This document shows positions 34,293 through 44,025 of a stretch of DNA of 64,000 bases, in pieces. Every line of letters starts with the position of its first letter. The first letter of the stretch is position 1. A program made the position numbers and the translations under genes. The notes beneath the pieces are model-generated. The model worked only from the letters and a program-made list of their open reading frames with translations, did not search any database and was not told where the DNA came from. The DNA comes from CAYMCO01 sp964388955. GTDB lineage: Bacteria; Chloroflexota; Anaerolineae; Anaerolineales; E44-bin32. The stretch spans positions 9,390-73,389 of the forward strand of contig CAYMCO010000026.1 in assembly GCA_964388955.1 (NCBI GenBank). Direction: 5' to 3'.

Positions 34293-37200
34293 AGGTCGCT
34301 CTCACGCTCAACGGCCGGGAATTGGCAATTGAGGTGCCGGCAAGGACCACGCTGCTGGAAGCATTGCGCGACCATCTGGGCTTGTTTGGCACAAAGCACG
34401 GCTGCGAGACCGGAGAGTGCGGCGCATGCACGGTGCTGCTCGATGGTCAGCCTGTGAACACCTGTGTGATGCTGGCGGCCCAGGCCGACGGGCGGAGGAT
34501 CGTAACTATCGAGGCTGTGGGGGAACCGCCGGCTCCCGGATGGCGCAAATCTGCGGGCCTGGATCCGATTCAGCAGGCCTTCATCGACACCGGCGCAATC
34601 CAATGCGGCTACTGCACGCCCGCAATGGTTCTGGCGGCGAAGTCGCTGCTGGGCCGAGAGCCCAACCCCAGCGAGGCCCAGGCAAGGGAAGCCCTGTCGG
34701 GGGTGCTGTGCCGCTGCACGGGGTATGTCAAGCCGGTGGAGGCTATTCTACGCGCCGCGGCGGGGATGCGCGGGGAGGCCGTGCGGCCCATCGATGAGCC
34801 CATCCCGGCGCCGGACGTGTTCCGCCCTGTCGAAGGCGATGACCTACCGCTGGAGAATGCCGCCCCTCCCTCCGGCACCTTGACGGAGCGGCGTGTTATG
34901 CCCCGCATTAGAACGAGTGAAATCCGCGAGGAGCGGGCCGTGGTGGGCAAGCCTGTCCCCAAAGTCGACGCGCGCAAGCTCGCCCAAGGCAGACCTGCCT
35001 TCACCATGGATATCGAGATGCGCGGCATGCTGGTTGCGAAGGTGCTGCACAGCCCACACGCGCACGCGAGCATCCGCTCAATCGACGCCACGAGGGCGCG
35101 TGCGCTTCCCGGCGTGGCGGCGGTGCTGACCTGGGAGGACATCCCCCGGATCGTCTACTCCACAGCCGGGCAGTCCGATCCGATTCCGGGCCCGCTGGAT
35201 ACCTTCTCGCTGGATCATAAAGTGCGCTTTGTCGGGGACCGCGTGGCATTTGTGGCCGCGGAGGATGAGGAGACTGCCCGGCGGGCGCTGGAGCTGATCG
35301 ATGTGGATTATGAGGTGCTGCCCGCGATCCTCGATCCGAAGGCGGCCCTTTCCCCGGAAGCCGTTCGCATCCACGATGAGCCCGAGTACGTGACCTTCGA
35401 CGAATCCGATCCGAGCCGGAACCTGGCGGCGGAGATCCGCATCGATATCGGCGATGTGGATCAAGGATTCGCGAAAGCGGACTTGATCGTCGAGGGGGAA
35501 TATCATTCGCCCAAGGTCCATCAGGCCTCCATTGAGCCGCATGCCGTGATCACCTATTGGGATGAGGATGACCGTCTGGTGATCCGCACCAGCACCCAGG
35601 TGCCTTTCCACGTCCGGCGGCAGTTGGCGCCCGTCCTTGGCCTGCCGGTCAAGCGTATCCGGGTCATCAAGCCGCGCATTGGGGGTGGCTTTGGCGGAAA
35701 ACAGGAAGTCCTGATTGAGGATGTGGCCGCGCACCTCACGATCGCCACAGGCCGGCCGGTGCGTTACGAGTACACGCGTGAGGAGGAATTCACGGCTGCG
35801 CGCGCCCGCCATCCCATGTTCATCCGCATGCGCACCGGAGTGAGGCGGGACGGCACCATCACGGCGAATGAGATGTACGCTCTCAGCGACACCGGCGCAT
35901 ACGGTTGCCACGGTCTGACGGTGACCGGCAACACCGGGCATAAGGCGATGGCGCTCTACGTGGGAGACGGCAAGTATCGGGAGGCGCCCAACATTCGTTT
36001 CTACGCCGACGTGGTATACACCAACACCATGCCCTCGGGCGCTTATCGCGGGTACGGCGTGCCGCAAGGATTCTGGGGCGTCGAGCGCCATATGGAGAAG
36101 GTGGCGCGCAAACTGGGTATGGATCCGATCGCTTTTCGCTTGAAGAACGCCGTGCGAGCAGGGGAGATCCATCCTTTCAGCACGGCCTGGTCGGAAGGCC
36201 GGGAGCCGCGGCCGGAGATGATCAACACCTGCGGCTTGGAGGACTGCGCCCATGAGGCAGCGCGCGCCATCGGATGGGCGGGGAAATTCGGGATTCCGAC
36301 CTGGCACGAGGTGCCGGGTCAGCCGCATCTGCGGCGCGGAATCGGCGTGGCACTGGTGATGCAGGGCACAGCAATCCCTTACTTGGATATGGGGGGGGCG
36401 AGCATAAAGATCAACGATGACGGGTCCTTCAATCTGCTGGTGGGAGCCACGGATCTGGGCACGGGCTCGGACACTGTGCTCGCACAGCAGGCAGCGGAGG
36501 TGCTCGGCGCGCCGGTTGAGGATATCCTGGTGTATTCCTCGGACACCGATTTCACGCCCTTCGACAAGGGCGCCTACGCTTCCAGCACAACCTACATCTC
36601 CGGCGCGGCGGTGGTCAAGGCAGCACGGAAAGTCGCAGAGCAGATCCGGGAACGGGCGGCGATGATGCTCGCATCCAAGGGGGATGAGGTGCGGGCCAGC
36701 GAAGTGCGGCTGCGGGGTGGCCGGGCTTGGTCGCCGGATGGCCGCTCGGTCACTTTGGCAGAGGTTGCCGAGGACGCGCTTCACCACCAGGATCAGCGGC
36801 AGATCATGGCCGTCGGATCCTACATGTCCACTGCGTCCCCGCCGCCCTTCGCGGCGCAATTTGCCCAAGTGCTGGTGGATGTGGAGACCGGCCAGGTCAC
36901 TGTGGAGGGGTTGGTGATGGCGGTGGACGGGGGGGTGATCGTCAACCCATTGACAGCCTCCGGTCAGATTGAAGGCGGCATGACACAGGCCCTGGGGTAC
37001 GCAGTAAGCGAGGAGCTCTGCTATGACGGGCAGGGCCGGCCCCGCGAGCACGACTTCTCGCAATATCACATCTTCGCTGCCCATGAGATGCCGAAACTGG
37101 AGACGATATTCGTCGAGACCATCGAACCGTCGCACCCCTTCGGGGTCAAAGCGGTCGCCGAGATCCCCATGGATGGCGTCGGCCCCGCGGTCGCCAACGC

Positions 37201-37306
37201 GGTCTTTGACGCTTGCGGCGCGGAGATCGACGCAGCACCGGTGACGCCCGAGCGTGTGCTGCGTGCGTTGGGAAAGCTGAGCGGAGGTTCGAATGCATCT
37301 GTATGA
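34289..37306 (+). CDS. Molybdenum hydroxylase, 2Fe-2S and molybdopterin domains fused (XdhD-like)
   Basis: The 1005-residue protein combines two subunits. Residues 1-160 hold two 2Fe-2S clusters: GCETGECGACTVLLDG and QCGYCTPAM with VLCRCTGY. After a linker (about 165-205) the molybdopterin part follows: VGKPVPKVDARKLAQGRPAFTMDI, IGGGFGGKQEVLIEDVAA, SGAYRGYGVPQGFWGVERHM and a late GVKAVAEIPMDGVGPAVANAV that supplies the active-site glutamate. E. coli XdhD has the same layout at about 956 residues. The substrate may be a purine. Selenium dependence is inferred from YqeB and YqeC downstream; no in-frame UGA is needed since selenium is a labile ligand. Confidence 0.9.
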   Translation: MKVALTLNGRELAIEVPARTTLLEALRDHLGLFGTKHGCETGECGACTVLLDGQPVNTCVMLAAQADGRRIVTIEAVGEPPAPGWRKSAGLDPIQQAFIDTGAIQCGYCTPAMVLAAKSLLGREPNPSEAQAREALSGVLCRCTGYVKPVEAILRAAAGMRGEAVRPIDEPIPAPDVFRPVEGDDLPLENAAPPSGTLTERRVMPRIRTSEIREERAVVGKPVPKVDARKLAQGRPAFTMDIEMRGMLVAKVLHSPHAHASIRSIDATRARALPGVAAVLTWEDIPRIVYSTAGQSDPIPGPLDTFSLDHKVRFVGDRVAFVAAEDEETARRALELIDVDYEVLPAILDPKAALSPEAVRIHDEPEYVTFDESDPSRNLAAEIRIDIGDVDQGFAKADLIVEGEYHSPKVHQASIEPHAVITYWDEDDRLVIRTSTQVPFHVRRQLAPVLGLPVKRIRVIKPRIGGGFGGKQEVLIEDVAAHLTIATGRPVRYEYTREEEFTAARARHPMFIRMRTGVRRDGTITANEMYALSDTGAYGCHGLTVTGNTGHKAMALYVGDGKYREAPNIRFYADVVYTNTMPSGAYRGYGVPQGFWGVERHMEKVARKLGMDPIAFRLKNAVRAGEIHPFSTAWSEGREPRPEMINTCGLEDCAHEAARAIGWAGKFGIPTWHEVPGQPHLRRGIGVALVMQGTAIPYLDMGGASIKINDDGSFNLLVGATDLGTGSDTVLAQQAAEVLGAPVEDILVYSSDTDFTPFDKGAYASSTTYISGAAVVKAARKVAEQIRERAAMMLASKGDEVRASEVRLRGGRAWSPDGRSVTLAEVAEDALHHQDQRQIMAVGSYMSTASPPPFAAQFAQVLVDVETGQVTVEGLVMAVDGGVIVNPLTASGQIEGGMTQALGYAVSEELCYDGQGRPREHDFSQYHIFAAHEMPKLETIFVETIEPSHPFGVKAVAEIPMDGVGPAVANAVFDACGAEIDAAPVTPERVLRALGKLSGGSNASV

Positions 37307-38114
37307 GCGCATCGCCCAGGTGATTCGGGAGGGGGGATCCGCTGCCGTGGCGACCGTCATCCGCTCCCAAGGGTCAGTGCCGCGGCATGAGGGCAGCAAG
37401 ATGTTGATCTTTCCGGATGGTCAGATCGAAGGTACTATAGGGGGCGGCGAAATGGAGAGCCGGGTGATCGAGGCTGCCCAAGGAGTCATGCAGGAGGGCC
37501 AAGGTCAGATTCTTAAGTACGACTTCCAGGATCCGTCCCGGGGCGATCCTGGGGTCTGCGGCGGGGAGATCGAGGTCTTTGTGGAGCCGCTTGTGCCAAA
37601 GGCCAGCATACTGGTCATCGGCGCCGGGCACGTGGGATTGGCCGTGGCCGATCTGGCGCATTGGCTTGGATACCACGTGATTGTCGCGGATGACCGGCCG
37701 GGCTATGCCACGCCGGAGGCGGTGCCGGATGCCGACGAGGTGATTGAGTGTGATGTCGGCGCCCTGCCGGCGAGCGTCAGGGTCAACGCGCAGACTTACA
37801 TCGTGCTGACCACAAGGGGGCTGCAGGTGGATCTGGCGGGGCTCCCGGAGCTCTTGGAGACACCTGCGCCGTATGTCGGGGTGATCGGATCTCGCCGCCG
37901 GTGGGAGACCTGCGCCAAACAGCTCCTGGAGATGGGGGTGGCGGAGGAGGCGATCCGGCGCGTGACCTCACCCATCGGGCTGGAATTGAATGCAGAGACG
38001 CCGGAAGAAATCGCGGTGAGCATCATGGCGGAGATTATCATGCTGCGCCGAGGCGGCACGGGGGGCCCCATGTCGCATGATGTGATCGCCAGGCGGCGGA
38101 ACAAGGGAGAATAA
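37293..38114 (+). CDS. xdhC: XdhC-family molybdenum hydroxylase maturation protein
   Basis: XdhC proteins bind and sulfurate molybdopterin before it is inserted in the hydroxylase. The 273-residue protein has the N-terminal XdhC/CoxI domain (SAAVATVIRSQGSVPRHEGSKM, GTIGGGEMESRV) and a C-terminal Rossmann domain beginning ASILVIGAGHVGLAVADLA, ending with PYVGVIGSRRR and SPIGLELNAETPEEIAVSIMAEII. It begins 14 bases inside the previous gene after GGAGG. Chemistry with selenium instead of sulfur is possible given the neighbours. Confidence 0.9.
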   Translation: MHLYERIAQVIREGGSAAVATVIRSQGSVPRHEGSKMLIFPDGQIEGTIGGGEMESRVIEAAQGVMQEGQGQILKYDFQDPSRGDPGVCGGEIEVFVEPLVPKASILVIGAGHVGLAVADLAHWLGYHVIVADDRPGYATPEAVPDADEVIECDVGALPASVRVNAQTYIVLTTRGLQVDLAGLPELLETPAPYVGVIGSRRRWETCAKQLLEMGVAEEAIRRVTSPIGLELNAETPEEIAVSIMAEIIMLRRGGTGGPMSHDVIARRRNKGE

Positions 38115-38121
38115 CATCGGA

Positions 38122-39600
38122 ATGTGGGAGACATACCACAGCGCGAAATCGATAGACCAGGCCCTGTCTCTGCTGGCAGAGCACGGCGGGCGAGCCAGGA
38201 TCGTTGCCGGGGGGACCGATCTGATCTTGGAGCTGGAAAGGAAGGTGCGGGCGGATGTCGACATGCTGATCGACATCACTCGCATCCCCGAGCTCGATCG
38301 GATCGAGGTCAAGGACGGTTGGGTGTGCATGGGACCCCTGGTCACCCACAACCACTGCGCGGGCTCGAAGCTGCTTCAGCGATCTGCATTCGCGTTGAGC
38401 AGGGCATGTTGGGAGGTTGGGGCGCCGCAGATTCGGAACCGCGGCACCATTGCCGGGAACCTGATCACCGCCTCCCCTGCCAACGATTCCATCACCCCAC
38501 TCATGGCGCTCGGGGCGCAAGTGGAGCTGGTCTCCACTTCAGGAGAGCGGGTCGTGCCGCTGGAGGAGTTCTTCACCGGTGTGCGCAGGACGGTGATGCG
38601 CGATGACGAGTTGCTGCGGGAAATCTCCTTTCCTCTGCCGCCCCGGAGCGCTCGCAGCGGGTTCTACAAGCTCGGCCTGCGGCGGGCGCAGGCAATATCC
38701 CTGGTCAACGCAGCCGTGCTGCTTGACCTGCAGGGAGATGTAGTCCAGCGCGCGGCCGTGACGCTCGGGGCAGTGGCGCCCACGATCATCCACGCCCGCC
38801 AGGCGGAGGCATTTCTGGCCGGCAAGACCCTCTCGGAGGAGAACATTGAGCGCGCTGGAGAACTTGCATCGGAGGCCGCTCGGCCGATCGATGACCTGCG
38901 GTCCACGGGGCGCTACCGCAAGGCGATGGCCTCAGTCATCACCGAGCGAATTATGCGGGCGATTCGGGAGGGCAGAGAGCGAGAGGGATATCCGTCAGAT
39001 CCCGTCATGCTTTGGGGCCCGGGCGAGCACCACGTGGATCGGCCCTTGGCCAGCGCAGCGAGGCACGAGGCGGGCATACCCATCGAGACGGTGGTCAATG
39101 GCCGCCGCTATTCCGTCAGCACGGGCCAGAATAAGACCCTTCTGCGCTTCCTGCGGGAGGACATCGGGCTGACGGGGACAAAGGAAGGCTGCGCCGAAGG
39201 CGAATGCGGCGCGTGCACAGTCTTCCTGGATGGCGCAGCCGTCATGGCATGCCTGGTGCCCGCGCCTCGGGCGCACGGGGCGGAGATCACGACCATCGAA
39301 GGATTGGCGGAGAACGGCGCCCTGCATCCAATACAGCAGGCGTTCATCGATGAAGGGGCTGTGCAGTGCGGTTACTGCACTCCGGGATTCCTGATGTCGG
39401 GTGCGAAACTCCTGGAGGAGAAGCCGGAGCCCACGCGCGAACAGGCCGCTCACGCGGTGACAGGCAATCTGTGCCGCTGCACGGGTTACTATAAGATCTT
39501 GACCGCCATTGAGAAGGCCGCGAGTATGTCCCCCGCGAGCAGGGGGGGTGACGGTGGTGATTTGGCAGCTTCGCAGCACAGCTTAAGCAAGGAGAACTAG
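38122..39600 (+). CDS. Molybdenum hydroxylase FAD and 2Fe-2S subunits fused (FAD first)
   Basis: The 492-residue protein has a PCMH-type FAD domain at residues 1-285 (ARIVAGGTDLILELERKV; GAPQIRNRGTIAGNLITASPAND) and a 2Fe-2S domain at about 315-470 (GCAEGECGACTVFLDG; QCGYCTPGFLMSG; NLCRCTGYYKI). The order FAD then FeS is the reverse of eukaryotic xanthine dehydrogenase. The last 20 or so residues are low-complexity. It likely partners the molybdopterin subunit encoded at 41800, giving a second hydroxylase in the same run. It starts eight bases after xdhC. Confidence 0.88.
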   Translation: MWETYHSAKSIDQALSLLAEHGGRARIVAGGTDLILELERKVRADVDMLIDITRIPELDRIEVKDGWVCMGPLVTHNHCAGSKLLQRSAFALSRACWEVGAPQIRNRGTIAGNLITASPANDSITPLMALGAQVELVSTSGERVVPLEEFFTGVRRTVMRDDELLREISFPLPPRSARSGFYKLGLRRAQAISLVNAAVLLDLQGDVVQRAAVTLGAVAPTIIHARQAEAFLAGKTLSEENIERAGELASEAARPIDDLRSTGRYRKAMASVITERIMRAIREGREREGYPSDPVMLWGPGEHHVDRPLASAARHEAGIPIETVVNGRRYSVSTGQNKTLLRFLREDIGLTGTKEGCAEGECGACTVFLDGAAVMACLVPAPRAHGAEITTIEGLAENGALHPIQQAFIDEGAVQCGYCTPGFLMSGAKLLEEKPEPTREQAAHAVTGNLCRCTGYYKILTAIEKAASMSPASRGGDGGDLAASQHSLSKEN

Positions 39601-39654
39601 CAGAAAGGGCTTTCCCGGTAGATCAGACTGGGGGGAGGCTCCGGAGGGAATCCC

Positions 39655-40020
39655 ATGGGGATGCGTTGGCAAGACCGTCAGGAATATGAGACTATCGCCA
39701 AACAGAAAACCATCCACCCAGTGTGGCGTGGTATCGGCTGTCTTCTGATCATCGTCTTGGGGATGGCCGGCTACCTGTTTTCAGGGTGGTTCTTGGGTGC
39801 GAACGCCGAGAACCATTGGATCTTCCTGCCACCAGAGGTCCTCAATCCCCCTTTCGTGCCTTTCTTGCCGTCGGGCGCGGCGGTCCAGATTGTGGTGGCG
39901 GTACTGTTTATGATCTTCTCGTATGGCGTCCTCAGTGTCTTCTATGCTCTGCTTTTCCCGATCCAGCCCGGGGAGCAGGACTCCCCCCAGCTATACCGAC
40001 GAAAGACGCGTCGGCGCTAA
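39655..40020 (+). CDS. Small membrane protein, 121 residues
   Basis: The protein has two membrane helices (about residues 25-47 and 75-100), a hydrophilic N-terminus and a basic RRKTRRR tail. There is no recognised family. It was translated from ATG after GGGGGGAGGC, with a second ATG two codons later. It sits between hydroxylase genes and a conserved DUF6909-like gene, nine bases before the latter, so it probably shares the transcript. Confidence 0.65.
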   Translation: MGMRWQDRQEYETIAKQKTIHPVWRGIGCLLIIVLGMAGYLFSGWFLGANAENHWIFLPPEVLNPPFVPFLPSGAAVQIVVAVLFMIFSYGVLSVFYALLFPIQPGEQDSPQLYRRKTRRR

Positions 40021-40029
40021 TCAGCGGCC

Positions 40030-41745
40030 ATGGACCGTACAGTTCCACGCACCGGATCGGATGCGGTTGAATTATATATTCGCACCTATTACTCCCTCCT
40101 GAGAAGCACGGATGATGTGAAGATCCAGAGCCTGGAGGAAGTCCACTCCGGTATGGGGTCGGCGCTGCATGCCAACGCGCGCAGCCCCGATCCAGACTTT
40201 CCGGCTCTTATCTACAGCACCCTGCGCCTCCCGCCTTGCGTGGCGGATGTCGATCGGGTGGTGCTGGGTCAAAGCCGGGAAGTGTTTATTCAGGAGGGGA
40301 TCGGTGATATCGAGACCTGGCGCCCGGCGGTGGCGCGGGCTCGGCGGCGGCGGTGTTTCACCGACGACCAGGGCACCTTGGCCTGCTATATCGCCAGCCG
40401 CTCGGATATCGATGATATGGTGCCCGCCTTGACCGCATATCAGATCGAATGGAACAAGCTTCATCGCCTGCTGCATGGGGAGCAGGCCAGGCGCTTCCTG
40501 GAGGGCACAGGCGGTGTCGAAGAAGGTTTGGCGGTCCTGGCGCATGGAATCGGAGTCGATGTCGAGGATATGGTCCGCCTTCAGGAACTCTGGGGTGGGG
40601 AATTCTGGGATCGAATGCGGAAGATGGCCCGGCGAGAGAAGCGTATGCGCATCCGCCTGCTCTCAGGCTCCTTTGTCGACTACCAGAGGGCCACCCAGCA
40701 CTGGTGGACTCAAGTTGAAGGGCCGAATCCTGCCCTTTCCCACAGCCCCGTGTACTTCGTGTCCAGCAATACTCACAGCCTGGCGAACCTGATCACGGGC
40801 TTCGCCCTCCGCAGGCAGGCAGAACTATTGGGTTATATTGAGCGCCCGGAGCACAGCGATCTGCTGGAGGAATGGCGGGTCATAGAAAGCCGGGAGGTCC
40901 CTTCCAGCCGGGAAAACTTCCTCTACCACGTATTGAAGAAGATCACGTCCTCCCCGGAGGGTGAGGCCATGCGGGAGGAATATTCGGAAGCGGAAAGGGA
41001 CTGCGGGCTGCACCGCGTGTCGGCTGTGCATGGTTTTGATTTGGAGGCCCAGGTCATCGAACTCTCGCGGGTTGAGCCCGACTGTATCGACCCACGCTTA
41101 CGGCGGGAAGACCTGGGATTGCTGATGGGAAGCGATGCGCTGGTCTTGAATATCGACTATCCGCTGGGAATGCTTGCCTATCATGTGCTGTCGCATGTCG
41201 CCGCCCAAGTGGGCAAAGTGGTCGGCGTGTACCTGCTCGGCAAGGCAGCCACTCTGAACGGGGTGGTCGGGGATGTGATGGTCCCCTCTGTCGTGCACGA
41301 TGAGCATTCCCAGAACACGTACCTTTTCGATAATTGCTTCTCTGCCTCGGATATAGGGGGCTATCTGATCTACGGCACCGTGTTGGACAATCAGAAAGCG
41401 GTCAGTGTGCCGGGCACATTCCTACAGACTCCAAGCTACATGGATGTCTTCTATCGCGAGGGTTACACGGATATCGAAATGGAGGCCGGGCCTTACCTGT
41501 CGGCGGTGTATGAGATGTACCGGCCCAAACGCCATCCGAACAATGAGATAGTCAATCTTTATGAGATCCCCTTTGACCTCGGCATTCTGCACTATGCATC
41601 CGATAAACCGTTGAGCGAAGGATTGAGCCTAGGTGCAGCAACGCTCTCTTATTTCGGCATGGACGCGACCTATGCTACCAGCATCGCCATACTGCAGCAC
41701 ATATTTGAGATGGAAATCAGGAGGCTGGCGGCGCAAGCGTCCTAG
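40030..41745 (+). CDS. Large conserved protein of the DUF6909 type (nucleoside-phosphorylase-like C-terminal half)
   Basis: The 571-residue soluble protein matches, from memory, a family named DUF6909. It has LIYSTLRLPPCVADVDRVVLGQS near residue 55, TAYQIEWNKLH near 136, and a highly conserved second half: ALVLNIDYPLGMLAYHVLS, GKAATLNGVVGDVMVP, VHDEHSQNTYLFDNCF, YGTVLDNQKAVSVPGTFLQ and FYREGYTDIEMEAGPYLSAVYE. The last motif, EMEAGPYLSA, recalls the EMEAAG-type nucleoside-binding loop of purine nucleoside phosphorylases. Its place in a purine-type hydroxylase operon fits a nucleoside or base substrate, but no activity is assigned here. Confidence 0.75.
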   Translation: MDRTVPRTGSDAVELYIRTYYSLLRSTDDVKIQSLEEVHSGMGSALHANARSPDPDFPALIYSTLRLPPCVADVDRVVLGQSREVFIQEGIGDIETWRPAVARARRRRCFTDDQGTLACYIASRSDIDDMVPALTAYQIEWNKLHRLLHGEQARRFLEGTGGVEEGLAVLAHGIGVDVEDMVRLQELWGGEFWDRMRKMARREKRMRIRLLSGSFVDYQRATQHWWTQVEGPNPALSHSPVYFVSSNTHSLANLITGFALRRQAELLGYIERPEHSDLLEEWRVIESREVPSSRENFLYHVLKKITSSPEGEAMREEYSEAERDCGLHRVSAVHGFDLEAQVIELSRVEPDCIDPRLRREDLGLLMGSDALVLNIDYPLGMLAYHVLSHVAAQVGKVVGVYLLGKAATLNGVVGDVMVPSVVHDEHSQNTYLFDNCFSASDIGGYLIYGTVLDNQKAVSVPGTFLQTPSYMDVFYREGYTDIEMEAGPYLSAVYEMYRPKRHPNNEIVNLYEIPFDLGILHYASDKPLSEGLSLGAATLSYFGMDATYATSIAILQHIFEMEIRRLAAQAS

Positions 41746-41799
41746 ACGCTGGACCCACCCGCGTGGAACGCGAATGTCGGCCTTTCTTGGAGAGAGCAT

Positions 41800-44025
41800 A
41801 TGAGCGTTATCGGCCAATCGGTGAAACGCGTCGATGCCTTGGGGAAGGTCACGGGAAAGACAGCCTACCCGGGGGATATTGACCGTCCCGATCAGCTATT
41901 CATGAAGGTGCTGTTTGCCGAGCGTCCGCATGCCATCGTCCGGGGCATTGACATCTCCCAGGCGGAGGCGGAGCCTGGCGTTGTGGCGGTGTTCACCGCC
42001 GCCGACGTGCCCGCCAATGAGTACGGGCTGATCATGCGGGATCAGCCTGTGCTGTGCGGCCCGGGATCCGGGAAGCCCTATGCGAATCGGGTGCGTTTCG
42101 TGGGCGACCAGGTGGCGTTGGTGGTGGCGGAGACGGAGGCGGATGCCGCACGAGCGGCGGAGAAGATCGATGTGGACTACGATCCGCTCCCCGTGGTGAC
42201 GGATCCGGCAGCTGCAATAGGGGAGGATTCCCCTCTGCTGCATCCGGACCGGGGGAGCAACATCTTCTGTCACTACCGCATCCGCAAAGGCGATGTGGAG
42301 CGTGCCTTCCAAAGGGCGGTGGCGATCGTGGAGGCAGAGTATCGGACCCCGGCCCAGGAACACGCCTTCCTTCAACCAGAGGCGGGAATCGCTTATATTG
42401 ACGAACAGGATCGGGTGACCGTCGAGATCGCCGGGCAGTGGACCCACGAGGATCGAGATCAGATCGCACACGCCCTGGGTTTGCCCGAAGAGAAGATCCG
42501 GGTTGTCTATCCGGCCATCGGAGGGGCTTTCGGCGGTCGGGAGGATATGTCGCTGCAGATCGTGCTCGCGCTGGCCGCTTGGCGTTTGGACCAGAGGGGC
42601 ATCCGCCGGCCGGTCAAGACCATCTGGTCTCGCCGCGAATCCATCATCGGCCATCACAAACGCCATCCCTGTATCCTGCGCGCCAAATGGGGCGCAGACG
42701 CGAGCGGAAAGGTGATTGCGGCCGAGACCGAGGTAATTCAGGATGGTGGCGCCTACGCCTATACCTCGACTAAGGTGCTCGGAAACAGCACCCTGATGTG
42801 CACCGGCCCGTATGAGATTCCGAATGTCAAGGTGGACGCCTACTCGGTATATACCAATCACATCCCCGGTGGTGCGTTCCGGGGCTTCGGCGGTCCGCAG
42901 GGGGCGTTTGCTGCCGAGGGGCAAATATCCAAGCTGGCGGAGGCGCTGGGAATGGACCCGGTGGAGATCCGGGTTCGGAACGCGCTCACGGAAGGGGCCC
43001 TGCTTTCCGTGGGGACCCCGCTGCCAAAAGGGGTGTCAATCCGTCAGGTGATCGAGAGGGCGGCCGAGGAGGCCGGTTGGCAGCAGACGATGGACGGATG
43101 GCAGCGGCCGCCGAGGGACAGCTTGGGCCAGCCAAAGCGCAGGGGCTTGCAGCGGGGCATCGGCTTCGCCGCTGCGTTCAAGAATGTGGGCTTCTCCTTC
43201 GGAGCGCCCGAGCAGGCATTTGCCACCATCGAGCTGCATGGCGGCGCTGAGATTGAGCGGGTGGTCCTCCATCACGCAGGTGCGGATGTCGGGCAAGGGG
43301 CACACACAGTGATGGCCCAGATGGCCGCCGAAGCCGTGGGCGTATCCGTAGACAAGGTGCAGCTGGTGGTATCGGACACCGCCTACACGGACGATTCGGG
43401 ATCCGCATCGGCATCCCGCATGACCTTCATGTCTGGGAATTCAATCCGCGGGGCGGCCAAGGCTGCGCTGGACAAGTGGCAACGCGAAGAACGGCCGGCC
43501 ACGGCGACTTATCGCTATCGCCCGCCCGAGACGACGATGTTCGATCCACAAACGGGCAAATCTGAGCCCAATTTCGCCTACGGGTATGTGGCGCAGGCAG
43601 CCGTCGTGGATGTGGATGTAGAGACGGGTGAGGTGGAACTGGTGGATGTCGTCTCCGCTAACGATGTCGGCCGCGCCATAAATCCACAACTCGTGCAGGG
43701 GCAGGTGGAAGGCGGCGTCGTGCAGGCCGCGGGCTATGCGCTGTTGGAGAACTTTCAGCAGTCGGAGGGATCGGTGCAGACCGATCAACTGTCGACATAT
43801 CTGATCCCCACTGTGTTGGATGTGCCCGGGCGGGTGCGGGCGGTGATCCTCGAATACCCGGATCCCCTCGGTCCATACGGCGCGCGGGGAATGGCTGAGA
43901 TGCCCTTCTTGCCGCTCACTCCGGCTGTCGTCTCCGCGGTGCAGGACGCCGTCGGGGTGTGGTTTGACGAGTTCCCGCTGGTTCCGGATCGGGTTCTGGC
44001 GCGTTTGCGGGACGCCGGAGTGTGA
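41800..44025 (+). CDS. Molybdenum hydroxylase molybdopterin-binding subunit (xanthine dehydrogenase-like)
   Basis: The 741-residue catalytic subunit has GQSVKRVDALGKVTGKTAYPGDI, the dimer-domain segment RFVGDQVALVVAETEADAARAAEKIDVDYDPLPVV, AIGGAFGGREDMSLQI, GGAFRGFGGPQGAFAAEGQIS, HHAGADVGQGAHTVMAQM and the final GPYGARGMAEMPFLPLTPAVVSAV, whose glutamate would be catalytic. It likely partners the FAD-FeS fusion at 38122. The ATG follows GGAGAG; the stop overlaps the yqeB start by four bases. The substrate is probably a purine or another N-heterocycle. Confidence 0.9.
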   Translation: MSVIGQSVKRVDALGKVTGKTAYPGDIDRPDQLFMKVLFAERPHAIVRGIDISQAEAEPGVVAVFTAADVPANEYGLIMRDQPVLCGPGSGKPYANRVRFVGDQVALVVAETEADAARAAEKIDVDYDPLPVVTDPAAAIGEDSPLLHPDRGSNIFCHYRIRKGDVERAFQRAVAIVEAEYRTPAQEHAFLQPEAGIAYIDEQDRVTVEIAGQWTHEDRDQIAHALGLPEEKIRVVYPAIGGAFGGREDMSLQIVLALAAWRLDQRGIRRPVKTIWSRRESIIGHHKRHPCILRAKWGADASGKVIAAETEVIQDGGAYAYTSTKVLGNSTLMCTGPYEIPNVKVDAYSVYTNHIPGGAFRGFGGPQGAFAAEGQISKLAEALGMDPVEIRVRNALTEGALLSVGTPLPKGVSIRQVIERAAEEAGWQQTMDGWQRPPRDSLGQPKRRGLQRGIGFAAAFKNVGFSFGAPEQAFATIELHGGAEIERVVLHHAGADVGQGAHTVMAQMAAEAVGVSVDKVQLVVSDTAYTDDSGSASASRMTFMSGNSIRGAAKAALDKWQREERPATATYRYRPPETTMFDPQTGKSEPNFAYGYVAQAAVVDVDVETGEVELVDVVSANDVGRAINPQLVQGQVEGGVVQAAGYALLENFQQSEGSVQTDQLSTYLIPTVLDVPGRVRAVILEYPDPLGPYGARGMAEMPFLPLTPAVVSAVQDAVGVWFDEFPLVPDRVLARLRDAGV

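Noticed and set aside
35078..37399. Open frame of about 770 codons on the minus strand
   Set aside because: It is antisense to the XdhD-like gene; long antisense frames are expected in GC-rich coding DNA.
41800..44025. Search for in-frame UGA (selenocysteine) in the molybdenum hydroxylase subunits
   Set aside because: All frames are intact without UGA; in this enzyme class selenium is a labile cofactor ligand, so none is expected.
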